Shown here piece after piece: positions 1 to 12,616 of a stretch of DNA of 64,000 nucleotides (its first letter is position 1; the number at the start of each line of letters is the position of its first letter). This stretch comes from Terfezia claveryi. Lineage: Eukaryota > Ascomycota > Pezizomycetes > Pezizales > Pezizaceae. The notes beneath the pieces are model-generated. The model searched no databases. It was given only the letters and a program-made list of their open reading frames with translations, and was not told where the DNA came from. The position numbers were made by a program, and so were the translations under genes. The stretch covers positions 1-64,000 of the forward strand of contig WHUX01000149.1 of assembly GCA_015179025.1 (NCBI GenBank), written 5' to 3'.

Positions 1-40
1 ACCGACTGAAGGTTGCAGGCCTTGTATCACCTATAGTATA

Positions 41-778
41 CTATCCATCACAATGAACCTTATTCGCCCATACAATAAACGATGGTATCACGTGACCTGT
101 GGTGCTAATAGTCTCAAGCGAGGAGCAAAACTCTCGATTTCCATCAGTTAATATAACCTTATTGCGGCTATTGGCTTTAGCGCGAACTATTGCCTTTGTT
201 CTACCAACTGCCAGACCTATCATATTGCCCTTTTTATCACAGTTCCATAGGTTTTCGAGTCTGATTTTGTACTGCCGCATGAGACTCTGCAGTGTGTGAT
301 ACCATTTGGTTTGCTCCTCTAATGTTGCAGTAACTTTAGCTCGAGACTTCTCCAGATATTGGCAATACTTGAGCTGAATACTAGAGTGTCGGGAAAGGAA
401 ACGCTTAGCCCAATAGATACCAGGAATAATTTTCGCTTGAGAAGTGCGAGCTTGCAGAATCCGGATAGCCATTGACACTAGCATTAGTAGTGTGACAGGA
501 AAGTAGAGATCACTCATCCTTCCACACCAGTCAACTATCGCTTCCTCTTCACCAGCAGTGAGAAGTTGCTGTGATTGCCGAGCCTTAGATCGTGGCGCTT
601 GTACCCCATGGCACCACCGTCGTAGCATAGTAGGATTTACTCTAAATGCCTTGGCTACTTTAGCCTTAGACTCTTTGGGGTGCTTGCGAGCATAGTCTAT
701 TGCTCGTGTCAGTTGCGAATCATGCAATTTGAGCTCTAGTTGTAGCTGTTTTATCTTTTTAGAGGTTTTTGGTGGCAT
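41..778 (-). pseudogene. pogo/Fot1-type DDE transposase, 3'-truncated
   Basis: The 245-residue open frame has the layout of the pogo branch of Tc1/mariner transposases. A psq-type helix-turn-helix lies at about residues 22-58 (ending MLRRWCHG), a CENP-B-like DNA-binding region at about 72-135, and the start of the DDE domain with the first catalytic Asp at D181 in NCDKKG. The usual motif is NCDEKG, so the Glu is replaced by Lys. The frame stops just after IPSFIVWANK, before the second Asp (expected in a DGHxSH motif). In the next frame, towards position 1, a short stretch still resembles the family before another stop, so the copy is frameshifted and then leaves the window. It is related in plan to the copy at 54.6 kb but is a different subfamily. 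Cut-and-paste activity is not expected from this copy. Confidence 0.8.
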
Positions 779-1472
779 GGTGTTGATGATATTGGCAGTA
801 CAGCGAAATTCGTGGTATCCGAGCGGGGGTTTGAAATAGCGATCGTCACGTGGGTGTCGATCGTTACGCAGTTTGAGACTCTAGGGTTCCTCATGATTTG
901 TAGTGCAGCTGATTCTTGCTGTTTAATATCAATTTCTTGATAAGCAGTTTTTACTTTATTTGGGGGCTATGATACTTAGGTCTAGGCCTATATTGCTATC
1001 TAGCTGAGAATGTCCTAAACCCTAGCCTAGATTCCATAGATTGGTAGGCTGAAGACACGGTTGTCACGGCCCAGTTTGGAGACCTTATATTAGGGTTAGT
1101 TGAGTCCCTAATTGGGAACTCTGATCGTGTTTTGGACCTAGTCTGGTTTTTTTGACCCCAGTTATATCACTCAGTTTCAGACTACTTACTAGTACAAGCC
1201 GATATCGGTCTGCGCGCAAATCGACATGGATCATAGACCACCTAGTACAAGCATTTGGCCGGTCGGAGTGGAGGTGGCGTGGGGCACGGGTAGGATCCCC
1301 ACATGTACCTGCGCCAGTGGGCGCAGGCTCTTCAAATTTGCCCCGGGTCATTAGGCGAGATTAACCTACTAGTTGCCAACGAGTCCCGTGGGCTTGTCAT
1401 GCGGCTGTCTGGATCTGGTTAATCAACATGCGGCATAGTCTCGGCGTCTACCCGTACCAGGATAAGATCACT
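779..1472. other. intergenic, no supported gene
   Basis: No coding or RNA gene is seen. The first 100 bases upstream of the transposase hold a GATCG-containing imperfect palindrome near 838-868 that could be subterminal sequence of that element. Confidence 0.4.
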
Positions 1473-1474
1473 TA

Positions 1475-2125
1475 CAGTCACAACTTGCTAAACCGGACTG
1501 CATAAATCCCTAGGATCCTGTCCGGTTTAGACTAGCGTCCGGTATAACAAAATTTTGCGGGCGGGGCAGTAAAATCTCAAATCAAAGGAAAGAAGCATAT
1601 CGGAAGGCATACCTAGACATATTTCCAGTCTCGCTACAATAATAAGTAAGATCTATAATGTTCTGACAGTGTTAGGAGGTCGCTGATAATATTATAGGAT
1701 GGGCAATAAGCGGGCTTTCTCTCTGAGAAAGAAATATGAGATCTGTCAACCGCTTTTTCCAAAGCACGTATGTTTATGCTCTTGCTTTTCCGCACACTCC
1801 AACTCAACTCTCCATCCAAAACTTGGTTGATACCTTCAGTCAGGCACAAGAAGGACTTAAATATTATCAGCAGAAGCATAAGGTTCAAGCATCACTTAAG
1901 GACTTCCGGGTTCCAACTTCCTCTTCCTCAGGTACCCCGTCCGGTTCTGCTAATTAATTTTCTATGTATATATTTTTTTATTCTTGAGATTGCTTGTCCG
2001 GTCCGGTTTACTATTTGTCCGGTATAGCCAATAAAATTTTGCGCTGTAGTTCCAAAATCGCCAAAGCCCGTCCGTAATAGCAAGTTTTCCGGTTAAAGGC
2101 GTTCCGGTTCAGCAAGTTGTGACTG
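1475..2125. mobile_element. TA-flanked inverted-repeat element, pogo-like, non-autonomous
   Basis: A 651-bp element is bounded by inverted repeats starting CAGTCACAACTTGCT and continuing for about 23 bp with one mismatch (1475-1497 against 2103-2125). Both ends are flanked by TA (1473-1474 and 2126-2127), the Tc1/mariner-type target duplication. Inside each end there is a direct copy of a block with TCCGGTATA and AAAATTTTGCG (about 1528-1562 and 2014-2043). A 73-codon plus frame at 1736-1957 (with QNLVDTFSQAQEGLKYYQQK) looks like a coding remnant, perhaps a transposase C-terminus, but no catalytic motif remains. Confidence 0.7.
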
Positions 2126-2127
2126 TA

Positions 2128-2844
2128 GTCAGTGTACCATGGAATAATAGGCGATACGCAAGTATGACCTGCAGATGCTTCTGCTGCAGCTTAGAGCCAA
2201 ATTATTCTGTGTTTTAGACTAGAGCGCAATCGCAGAACGTCAGATCCGGGGGTTGATTTATTTACTGGCGGTGGGCATCCCAGCAGCCTTGTGATCAGGG
2301 AGCCTACGAACGACCCAACCGGATTTCTAAAAATTATATGCTTACACGGACTTTAGGCTTTATCAGTATAACGTACACGTCAACCTTGTATGTGTCAATC
2401 ACCGTCGCCAACAACCCCCAGACTGACGCTCTAAGTAATCGTGCTCGGTCCACTTGGTTCATGCCATAATGACTACAAGCCTACTAGGCTTCCTTGTTCT
2501 GTTCAAACAATTAATGATATCTGTCAACGGCGAGTGATGTCGTTGTAGCCTAGGGGATTCCTCACAGAGTGAAATATTATTGATTACGTTGAGAGCAGTG
2601 GAGCTTCGATATAAATATGTAATCGAGCGGTCGATCTCATTCTTATATAGGAATGTATATGAGGGAAAGCATAAAGAGAATTCGAGACATATTCCGTACA
2701 GATATGTATACATGCTAAACATCCCTTGCAACTTGTCCTATAAATTGTTTCAATGTATTTGGCCTTAGACACCATGTATTTTATGAAATATATGCAATAT
2801 AAATCCCGCTAACCTCTTTAGGAGTGCCCTCAATGAAAAACAGG
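2128..2844. other. intergenic, nothing recognised
   Basis: Short open frames overlap each other on both strands and none has recognisable motifs or splice structure. Confidence 0.4.
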
Positions 2845-2859
2845 GTGCCAACCAGACTA
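2845..2859 (-). repeat. TAGTCTGGTTGGCAC dispersed motif
   Basis: Exact copy of the 15-mer on the minus strand. A second exact copy in the same orientation (2877-2891) lies 32 bp further on and its terminal TA is the target site of the neighbouring MITE. Confidence 0.8.
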
Positions 2860-2891
2860 AAAAACAGGGCACGAGAGTGCCAACCAGACTA

Positions 2892-3128
2892 CCGTATTAT
2901 CTCGAGTTATTCGCTAGCGCTATCACTTACATATGCAATGTCCTGAGTGTTTCTCCTGAGCTTAACTTAGGAACTTCACCAGAAGGGGTGCAAGCTTCCT
3001 TCCAAACTGGCTTAGATTTGGGGATCAGGGCTCGAGCGTACAGCATCCGCCAGAATTTACTATACAAATATATCGTGGACATTGCATGTGTATGTGATAG
3101 CGCTAGCGAATAACTCGAGATAATACGG
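2892..3128. mobile_element. MITE with 52-bp terminal inverted repeats, TA target
   Basis: The arms 2892-2943 and 3077-3128 are inverted repeats matching at 50 of 52 positions, beginning CCGTATTATCTCGAG. TA dinucleotides at 2890-2891 and 3129-3130 flank the 237-bp unit, as expected for a Tc1/mariner-type MITE. The near-perfect arms suggest a recent insertion. It sits inside the TA of an exact TAGTCTGGTTGGCAC motif, so it is younger than that repeat. No coding capacity. Confidence 0.8.
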
Positions 3129-3130
3129 TA

Positions 3131-5280
3131 GGCACGAGACTAAATAACAGGAATAGCTGGATCTTCATTTGGAGGATGTTTAGCAGCTTAATGCAGCGCA
3201 TGAAACCGCCTAAGCATAGCCAGGTGGAGGGGCAGGCTTATCGATAAGCATCCCTGCGAAAAGTCCCCGCACTAGTGCGCCGTGTAGTGCTGTCCATAGG
3301 AATTTTTTTTCTAAAATACAAGAATATGCCTACCTAGTCTTCGCACGACCCATTCCATAATACAAGCCAGACTACCCATTCCGTGTATGTCTATAGAGAT
3401 TAGTCTGGTTGGCACAATGCCCCTCGTAGAGGTATAGAGATTATAAATCTGATTCGAGGTTGGGTGGGGCTAATGCACAACCTCTCGTAGAGAGGGCTAA
3501 CCTTCATTCTTCAAGCCTGTATGGTAACTACCTGTAACTAGACTAAACTACCTGATGTATTCTGGTTGACACGATGACCTGTTAGTCTGGTTGGCACCTG
3601 TATGTGTATGGTCTTCTGTACCCTGGAAAGCCGATATCCTAAGCAACTGTCATTTCATTATGCACGTACCAAGAACGATTTCTCAGGATACCCTAACGCT
3701 GATCCTAGCCTTAATAATTTATATCTACCGTGGTCCGCCATGTTTCATTGGAGAGAGAAGTGAAGAGAGCAAGAGGAACTTCTGGGGCGGCGGCGGACAA
3801 TGACGGTTGTTATCCTACATACCAACAATGTGTATAGGGCTTACTCAAGCGGAATGACTTTGCTGTTAGAACCCATACTCTTCAAACTTCCGATGCTCTC
3901 AAAGACATATGACCTATAAACTTAAAAAAATTCCGTTTTCCCTCTAGCGCTTTGGTCTTATGCCAGTCTTCATTCAGCGGAATATAAATCTTAACTAAAA
4001 CACTAGAGGCTCTTGCTCGGACATCAGCGTACGGGCTCGAATCAAGAAGGCATTAGACCGATTCCCAAAACATAATGAGTGTAAAGTGTCAGGCTACAGG
4101 GGATCTTGGTCAAAAAGAGGGAACAGATGGCTTTATGAAGGATATGAAGGTACAGAATATAATAACTCTATTTTGGAGGTTTAATCTCCTCAACTATGCA
4201 TATAATCTATGGATTCAAAATAGAGACCATCAAAAAGCGCATGGACGTCGGAGGGGCCTAGCTTGATGAAATCAATTCATTCGATCGTATCTGTACTCTA
4301 CTCTACGTCAAAGCTGTTCAAGTGTAATACCTACGCCAGCTATAGGACAATATTGGTCTCACCACAATTTATATTATCACGTTGGTTAGCATTTTCTGTC
4401 TGCCACAGCCGCAGACACTATCAACGCCCCCACGTCAATAGAATACATTGCCCTACGAAAGGTTGTGCCAACCAGACTATACATAGCCATCAGCAACTTG
4501 GTTAAGTTGGTCGGGTTGGGTTCTCCCTTGGCATTGTCGGGTAAACATGGATCAGATTGTGAATTTGGGATGCATTTATCAGATTCTTCAGCAGAGCCTC
4601 GCAATGCACTTAGGACAAGGCTACAGTCACATGTGCCGAATCCCGTTCCCACTCCCGCTCAACTTGATCTCACACCAATTCGAGCTCTAAGGTGAGCACC
4701 TTACGACCTCACACTGTTGGACACATCTTAGGGAGATTAGGGCCCTTGCCCCTATCTTCCCGTGTACGTCCCAAGTCACTCGCCAGTGCCACAAAAAAGA
4801 ATCCAAACATACCTGGCTTAGTCTCGAGACTAAGGAAGCCTGGCACAGGAGTTTCGGACGTCTAACCATGTTTCATAAATGTTCCTGTGGTTCTGGGGCT
4901 GGAGTTTGGAGAGTTCAAAAAACGTCGGGAAAGGCAAAGGGATGACTCTTTCCGGGACGAATATGACGGAGACGGAGGCTTTTGCGTTAATTGCCCCCAT
5001 CAACTATAGACGTAATGGAAGCTCTATTACATTATTGTCCCTCGCCAGTTACGAGTCACAAGGAGTAAATATGGATAAGAAAGCGAATAATCCAGGATAA
5101 AACGCGAGATTATGGATTCCAACTTGGTAAACAAGGACTAGTCGGTACTCTTCATATAAAGGGCAACCCCCGTTGACAAAGGGGTAATATTTTGTCAAGT
5201 TGCAAGGCTTGAGATATATCCCACTAGATATGATGGAATGTTCCCGGAACGAAGACAGAACCTATCGGTGCGAGAAACGC
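3131..5280. other. intergenic with dispersed motif copies
   Basis: No gene is supported. The 15-mer TAGTCTGGTTGGCAC occurs at 3401-3415 (+), 3583-3597 (+) and 4465-4479 (-). The 3401 copy is followed by a CCCTCGTAGAGG-type arm. A palindrome CTTATCGATAAG lies at 3237-3248. Confidence 0.5.
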
Positions 5281-5284
5281 AAAA

Positions 5285-5520
5285 CGAGTGGAATTGCACC
5301 AGGAAACCAGAAACAATCAAAAGCAACCGCCAGAAAATGAGTGGGGTTGCACCAGGAGTCAAAACAACGTGAAGTACAGATAGACCTACTTACATAGGTA
5401 GTTCTTGCTCTGGTTGCTAAAACCCAAAAACTTGACCGAGTGGGTGGCGCCAGGAAACCAAAACAAAAGCAGAAGCCCAAAAGTATTAGAAACGAGTGAG
5501 TAAACCCAGAGCGAATGAAA
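5285..5520. repeat. degenerate tandem repeat
   Basis: About four diverged units share GAGTGG, TTGCACCAGG and AACCAGAAACAA-like segments, spaced roughly 55-65 bp. The array lies just downstream of the gene ending at 5658 and has no open frame of its own. Confidence 0.5.
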
Positions 5521-5657
5521 ACACAGTCACCCAATTCAAATTCAAAACCGGAAAGTAAAAATCAAACAGCCTAACTCCCGAACGAAGGTATCCGCCTTAA
5601 GCTCAAAATCCCTGCCACGTACAAAAGAAATAGCGCTCTCATATCCAAGATAACAGA

Positions 5658-6959
5658 TCACTTTTGGATGATTCGTTCGCAGGCTTCCCTGCGACCACCC
5701 AAGCTGTATTGACGGGGAAGTTTAGGCTTGAAGGGCTCCCCGGAAGTTCTGGCAGTCAAAACCTTTCCTGCTTCTCCAGTCCTACGGCTATCACGGACAA
5801 ACATTGCACCAGCAGACCTTGAATCCAGATTCTTCTCAAAAGGATAATCAAATGGAGGGTAAACCACCTCTCTGAAGCGAGGCCCACCATAGGCTGGGTG
5901 CATTCGATTCATATATCCGCGGGGGATATTGTCGAGTTCCGATCGGGGCTTGGGATTGATCAGAATATCCAAGCCAATTTTGTTGGCTCCATGGTGGATC
6001 ATATACTGTTGGAAGTTGATGTCAACCTTTTCTGGCATATTAAGGATACCCAATCCCTCCACGTCAAGGTCATCGTCCTCTGCCCAGCCACGACTCTCAC
6101 GAAGTTGTTCGAGTCTTTCTTTGACATGTTGAGCATAATGTTCCATCCTATTGTTCCAGTTTCCAATTCTGTTCTCGTTCACGAACCGCTCGGAGCAATC
6201 TCCATACGGACAGATCAGATGCGCTGGGGGCCTGACATCATTTTCATGGAAGTGGTCCAATGAATGATATATCCATTTCTTTTTCTCTGCGATATCAAAT
6301 CTCACTTCACAGCCATCCCATCTGAATGGACATGGTAGGTGAGATTGAGTACCAGGTGCCGGATCATGACCTACATTCCGGCTTGCGGCAAGATCGTTAA
6401 GGTTCGGGATATGATGGGAACCCATGTCACCGTCACCAACTTCTGAATAAGCAGAAAGTGATGGTATACTATTTGCGGAGTGATCTCCAGAATCAGTGGA
6501 CTCGCTACCCCAAGTTTGTACCTCAGAAATGGTAGTACCGGCCTCGGTGTTTCTATCGAATAAGCTGTCAGGCTCGCTCGCGGCGTCGCTATCGCTATCA
6601 GGTGAATTGAAATTTGTCGAATCACCGCCAGATGAAGTTTGGGACGAAGCACTTGTTCGCTCTGCGCGATTTCGAGAAGTGCAAAAAGCGGCGTAGTTCG
6701 GTTCGAGCAGAGTAAGGCTAGGTTCGAGATCGAGGGTACTCTCAAGCGGGGAAAAGGCAGTCGGTGTGTCAGATGGTTCAAAAATCACTTCCTCTTCCAA
6801 CCTCGAAGAAATTAGTCAGTAATTTGTGAATCCAAGTCGGCGACGCAATTGCCCATCAATTGAATTTGATTCAAAACAGTGACAGCACCTACCGGCAAAG
6901 TCCCCAGGTGAGGCTGCGTGAACAGGGGGCGTCGCCGAAGCAACATTACTGGCTGACAT
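5658..6959 (-). CDS. hypothetical protein with two degenerate C2H2-like fingers (paralogue 1)
   Basis: Spliced model: exon 1 at 6889-6959, an 87-bp intron at 6802-6888 (donor GTGCTG, branch-like CTGAC, acceptor TTCGAG), exon 2 at 5658-6801. The join gives 404 residues in frame. Residues 1-175 are acidic and Ser/Thr-rich, probably disordered. Then come two Cys/His clusters: C181, C188, H203, H207 (CPFRWDGC...HSLDH) and C221, C226, H245, H249 (CPYGDC...HYAQH). Spacing is close to but looser than classical C2H2. A conserved C-terminal part holds AYGGPRFREVVY and ends GGRR...ERII. The protein is clearly paralogous to the gene at 11,430-12,616. A nucleic-acid or protein-binding role is possible from the fingers, but no function is known to me. 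The start is the only ATG in the open exon. The main uncertainty is the weak donor. Confidence 0.72.
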
Positions 6960-7528
6960 CGTTGGGGTTGGCGAATAAACGCCCGACAGGGGTATAGTTG
7001 TCGTCAAAATATATGCTATTTTTTTTTTTCCAGACACTGAAAAAAAAAATGCGAAGATGTTACCAGTTCAGGCTCAGGCTATATCGCGGATACCTAGGGC
7101 TTAAATGAGGAAAATTCATGATATAGCGAGGTATCAAGCATTGTAGTCCGCAACTGATCTGGTCTTGGGCAACCTGGGGGAGGGGGTGTGGGCGCATGCG
7201 CAACTCCACCACAATGCCAACACGTACACGCGGCGGTGGATCGAGGTACTCGTTTCTACAATCAACCCTATCGAGTTGTGTCCAGTCACAAATGTTGGGG
7301 AGGTTGAGTATCTGGGTTCAACCAGACTAATCTGGGGTTAGGCACTATACGGCGCTACCCCATCATGACAGCTAAGAAATGGAACACCAATTTGGAAAGG
7401 AACTACAGTAGCAGCACCTGTATCAATTGCAGTACATGTCCTAGAACAAGATTGTCATCTGAGATAAGAGGTGAAAGACACGCTTCTAAAAGCATCAAGC
7501 GCAGACTCGGTGCCTTAGACTGACAGTA
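6960..7528. other. upstream region of paralogue 1, nothing else
   Basis: Presumed promoter and leader. It includes an A-rich run on the coding strand near 7021-7049. No other gene is seen. Confidence 0.35.
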
Positions 7529-7906
7529 TCAGTCGCTCCAATGAACAGGCAGGCACTCTACTTCTGTGCTAATATTCACATCGTTCTCAGAAAAAGCCGC
7601 TACGCCGTACATATCAGAAAATTTAGTTATGGCTCGGTCGATTTCAAATCCTGTGGTGTACTCCGTAATATGGGCTGCATTCCCGCCTAAGTCGATACGG
7701 CATCGATTAATATTATTCACTACTATACCTGTTCGCAGTTTGATAGTGGACAACGGCCAATTTCTTTTTTTTGCGTCTAGGTCTATTCGATTTATACCTT
7801 GCCAGCTGTTCGGCCTGCAAAGCTGGAAAACGCAACAAGCGAGGTAGGTTTGGCAATTGTGTTTAATATGATCAAGTGAAACAACTGCCGGAATGCGATC
7901 CTCCAT
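7529..7906 (-). CDS. possible small protein, unrecognised
   Basis: A 125-codon ATG-started frame reads as ordinary mixed sequence without low-complexity bias. It has no recognised motif, signal peptide or splice support, and a 93-codon frame overlaps it on the other strand. It may be a gene fragment or chance. Confidence 0.2.
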   Translation of the reverse strand: MEDRIPAVVSLDHIKHNCQTYLACCVFQLCRPNSWQGINRIDLDAKKRNWPLSTIKLRTGIVVNNINRCRIDLGGNAAHITEYTTGFEIDRAITKFSDMYGVAAFSENDVNISTEVECLPVHWSD

Positions 7907-10900
7907 AATGCAAACCGTCTGGAATCTGTGGGGCTTGAGTTGGCGGTACGATTTGAAATCGATCGCCCCATTCAGATACCTACCCCACAGTAGAGCGATT
8001 TTTCTGAATTTCTAAGACATGTGTGCAGAGCTTCTGCTCGCGCATAACCGGTGTAACAGGGTAGTTGCGCTACTGCAAATTTGCAGCCGATATACGATGT
8101 ATTGATGGAAGTACCGTCGCGGGCTACATAGCGGACAATGGTGTGTGAGATTACAGCCGTCTATCATTATATGTCGGTGTTTTCTGCATGCATCACGAAT
8201 TCCTGAGCTCGACACAAACCCTAGCACTTCGCTAGCCTTAGGATTTCGCTCACATGTCAATGATACTTTCTTCTTATCAAGAGAATTTGCTGATGATACT
8301 TCTCAGATAATGTGGTAATCAGTTGTGAAATCACAGCCTACAATGCACTGCCTGTCATGAACGACTATTTCAAGTGCACGCATAGACTTTATCCCTTAGG
8401 TCGATATCAGAGAAGCGACGGCTATCAGCGTTGTCACAAGGCCGCTCTCCGTTAGACATGCGATATATGCCAAGTATTCCGTATGCAGGACATAATTGGA
8501 TATAAATTGGTGTGGCAGTTCAAGCAATCATAAATCCATTTAGCTGCTAAATGCTGTCATGGTTATGATGTCGTTTGTACCCTGCTGCCATACAATGTCT
8601 AACAGAAAGGACACGTTTGCCCCTAACTTATCTGCAGCTTTCCGTATACTTCCACTTTGGACTAATCCCTCATGATGCCCAAGACGTCATTTTGTACGTG
8701 GTCACCGCTGATACCACCGATCTGTGAGAATACCAAACACTTTCCTTTGTTGGTTTGCGTTTTTCAAAAGAAAGTTTATCACCGCGATACACCTTGCCTG
8801 ATTAATGACTGGAATCCTATGTCTATAGGATTTGTTTCAGATCTGTTTCCAATGCATCTAGCCCCCGTCATCCTGTGTCCGCTAAAGCTCTCCCAGTCCA
8901 GGACAATATCAGGGGCGGATATCTCTAGCTTGGGGAACGTAAGCATCATTTGTGCTCAATTTTTATGACTTAATTAAACAGCTTAGTTCTCAGAGCCTTG
9001 CGATCTACAGGAAACCTACTTATGTCCAGCAGAAATACGGAATTCGTAATCCGGCGGAAAGTCGCATTCGGTTGAAGAGGCTGAATCTTCGGAGACACAT
9101 CCCGTACATGCATTCTCAGGCTGCTGGATCGTTGATCTCCTGGCAATGGCAATGTTAATGTGAGCAGGAATACCCGGGGGTGCACATGAATCAATGACAG
9201 CAGACGCCTACGGCTGAAGATGCACAGACTATTTGGAAGCCGACAATCAGATTAGCCTTTGGACGCGGAAAGTCATTGGCAAGTATGACATTATCACCGA
9301 CTTCTATAATAAAATCTCAAGGAATTGTCTTAATAAGATTTTACAAAGTGGAGAGGTTCCTAGCGTGCGCCTATGAAAATGTGGGAGCCTTTTAGATGTT
9401 TAGTTTTAATGTGAGCACAGGAGGTCGAAATAAGCTCTTCGCCATCGAGCTTCAATCTTTGTTTCCTCTAGTTCTGCCAAGCTTCTGGCTCTACTGGCTG
9501 TGGGCACCCGACGTTCAAGTATGTTTCGGCCCGGGCGCAAGCCCTTGGGACGGGAGATAGTCGGTTGGAAGTGTGCCTACGCCCCAGGAAAAATTGAAAC
9601 CGACTAGAAATGGAGCGCAAAACAACAGAATGGCAGGGATACGCTACCCTAAAAATAATCTTTTGGCCGGTAAGGATACCGGGTGGTTACCAATAGATTG
9701 AAAGTTGACAGGTCAGATTTGTGCCGATCTTCTAAGTACCCTTTGACCCCAGAAATACCAAAACGGCACTGGTGGGGCTATGGTGTGCAGATTTCTCTAT
9801 GTGCGGACACATCGGATGTACTTGCCTGACAGGTGCGCTTGGCCATGCATTCGTGTTATCGCAATACCTGGCACAAAGAAAGTTACCTACCACACGATAA
9901 GAATTCCACCATCAGAGAGTACGTTTAACGCGGACAAGCATACAAGTTGGCAGTTGCTAGGCAAGTTCCTTACGGACTAAGAGACTGTATATTCCGTTGG
10001 TAGATTCACTGACATTGTTATCTCGGGATAGAGAGGGCATAACTCAGGAACGCCTAGCGCAAGAAGAGAAATGGGCCCCGAAGGTGGAAATACTTGACCC
10101 AAATCCTTATTTACTTCGTTTCCATGTACCGGGGTGGATACGTTGAGCGGCATGCGCCCACTTGGTCATCTGATGCTACTTGTTCGAGTCTCACGATCAG
10201 CGTGCACTGCAAACGACATCAGCTTGCAGAATCAACGCAAAAGCTGGGGGACAACCCGAATCAGCATTGGACGACTCTGGATTGCCAGCCCAACATAACA
10301 GGCGCATAGGTAGTCTCAAAGAGGGATTTCTAGCCTTGGTCGCCTAGCTACACGAACGAAAGGACCTGCCGAAAGGAGACGCATTGGCCACGCTCTCTAG
10401 GCGGTCGTGGTGAATGCATATTCAGCTGCATAGTTCCTGCGGATTATTGGTCTGGGGTGTGCAGTTATTATTTGGTTTGAATGGAAGCTTCCTTCTCTAT
10501 CGGGAGTGGCAAGCGAAGTCTGGTTGGGCCCAGCGAAGTCGACGAATCCGTCGTATGGATTGGTGTTCTGGGTACCAATAATAAGGAATTAGTACTGCCC
10601 TGGGTCTAACAGGTTATGTGCCAAAACTTGCAGCGTCGAGGAAATGGTCTAGAAACCAAGCATGTGATGGAGACCTGGAAGAGAAGCATGTGCTCCCGCG
10701 GAGTTAAGACAGTATTAAATCTGAATCAAGACGAGGTCAAGCATGTGCCCACAAAGTAAAGAATGCAAGGTTGGTGAATAGGAAACCCAATTTGTAACAG
10801 CAGAATTTGACGATATCAGGTGGTTGGCGAGCTTTCGCGTAGCTTCCAAAAATGTTCGTAACTACTACTAGGTACTGTGGGAACCAGACTAACTGCGGGT

Positions 10901-11400
10901 GGGTGTATGGTAACTAACACTGTCATGTGGATAAGGGACTATGCAACTTTGATCAGGTATCATAAAAACGACAAGTTGATCTCTATTGTAGGTGGCATAC
11001 GTAGCTAAAGTCTGGTGGTCAAAGTCTGTACTACTGGTTACCTAGTGCCATCGGGACCACAAGGAAGGCCAGGCCGTATTCATAGCAAGGTGAACAGAAT
11101 CCATGAGACGCAGCCCCTCCCCATAGAGTGATCAAAGTACTCAGAACTGAATTAACAATACCACACGAGCGATTGAATGAGAGTCGGTTTCCGGATGGCT
11201 CATCATAGTCCACTTACTGGGACCGCATATGAGTACTGGGTACTAAAAAAAAAAGATTGATGTGGGTCGTATCCAAAAAAAAATACTCAAAAATCAAAAC
11301 CCAACAAAGACAAAACCAAGAACAAGAACGACGACAAAAAGCCAAGACCCTGAAAACAAATATATCCACCAAACCAAACGAGAGTAGTTAGAAATCGACA
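7907..11400. other. gene-free stretch
   Basis: No gene, tRNA or clear repeat is recognised. The last 170 bases (about 11,230-11,400) are A-rich and are probably the 3' region of the gene ending at 11,430. A truncated AACCAGACTA motif is near 10,883. Confidence 0.4.
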
Positions 11401-11429
11401 TGGGATATATCAATAGTCACCAAAATTGA

Positions 11430-12616
11430 CTACCTCACGATGATACGTTCATCGCGGTTGGATCGTCTGCCACCAGCAATAATATATTGCGTCGCATTGG
11501 TAGAATCTAAGTGTGGCTCTGGAAAAGGGCGCGGACGCCCATACACCACCTCTCTGACCCTCGCCCCACCATGAGATCGATGGAGGCGGTTTGGCGGAAT
11601 AATACCTTCCAATCTTCTTCTCTCTCGGCGAATATATAATTCAAAGTTCTCATCATGCCTCTCGATCACTTCTGACAGCGCATTGGCATCCAAGATCGGA
11701 TCCGCATCATCATCAAATACCATGCGCAACGGATTCAGCACCTCCTCATAGTGTTTGACGAAGTGTTCCATCTTTTGATTCCAGTTGTGTAACCTTTTGT
11801 CACCCTCAGTCACGAACTGTCGGTCACATAGACTAGTAGGATCCCCAAATGTACAGACTAGTCTCTCAGGCGGTTTTACACCTTGAAAGTGATCCAACGA
11901 GTGAAATTTCCAAAGTCTCTTTTCTCTCACATCAAACATCACCTCACAGCCATCAACCCCCTTGAACGGGCAAGGCAGATGGGAATTTGTGCCTGGTGAT
12001 GGCAGAATTCCTCCGTCCCGCCTGTGCCGTTCACTGACATTGAATTCTGCGTCTGACTTGAAACTGTAGTCTTCAATTCGAAACCTGGCATCAGGCCTGC
12101 GTTCCAAGTTTGCCGCGATTATAAGAGAGAGGTCTGCGTGAGATTCCCTTGGCGTGGCAAGCGAGGACGAATCCCTAGAAGTAGTAGTGTCCCCAGAAGT
12201 GCTTATGGATGGTGGATATAGGTATTCATTGCACTGTCTGGGGAGGTAGTAAGTACTATTGCTGTCGATAGTTGTGCGCGTAGAATCGCTTTCAGCGAAG
12301 GATAGCCCCGTGCTCGGAAGTGCCGCTGATTCAGATTGATGTTCCGATGCTAGCCTGGGTGCCTCTACCAGTTGCTCATCACCTGATAGATATGAGAACT
12401 GACTAGGAACATAACCTAGCGATCTCGGAGTTTCTGATGACACCATTTAATTAGAATTGGCCATGCACAGTCACCTCCACAAACTTACTTGAAATACGTA
12501 AATGTTGAGTAGTAATGTCTCGAATTTGAGAAAATAAACATTAACATACCATCATTGGTGAGGGAGTGCGAAGAACTATCACCCAGGTTACTTTCCTCAT
12601 GCGATTCGGAACTCAT
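11430..12616 (-). CDS. hypothetical protein with two degenerate C2H2-like fingers (paralogue 2)
   Basis: Spliced model: exon 1 at 12550-12616, a 116-bp intron at 12434-12549 (donor GTATGT, TTCTAAT branch-like site, acceptor CATCAG), exon 2 at 11430-12433. Protein of 356 residues. The N-terminal 150 residues are Ser/Thr-rich. Cys/His clusters are C177, C185, H200, H204 (CPFKGVDGC...HSLDH) and C216, C225, H246, H250. The C-terminal block has SHGGARVREVVYG and ends GGRR...ERIIVR. Order, spacing and gene structure match the 5,658-6,959 gene on the same strand about 4.5 kb away, so the two are a diverged tandem duplication. The N-terminal halves are hardly alignable while the finger and C-terminal blocks are conserved, which marks those as the functional core. 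Function unknown. Confidence 0.8.
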
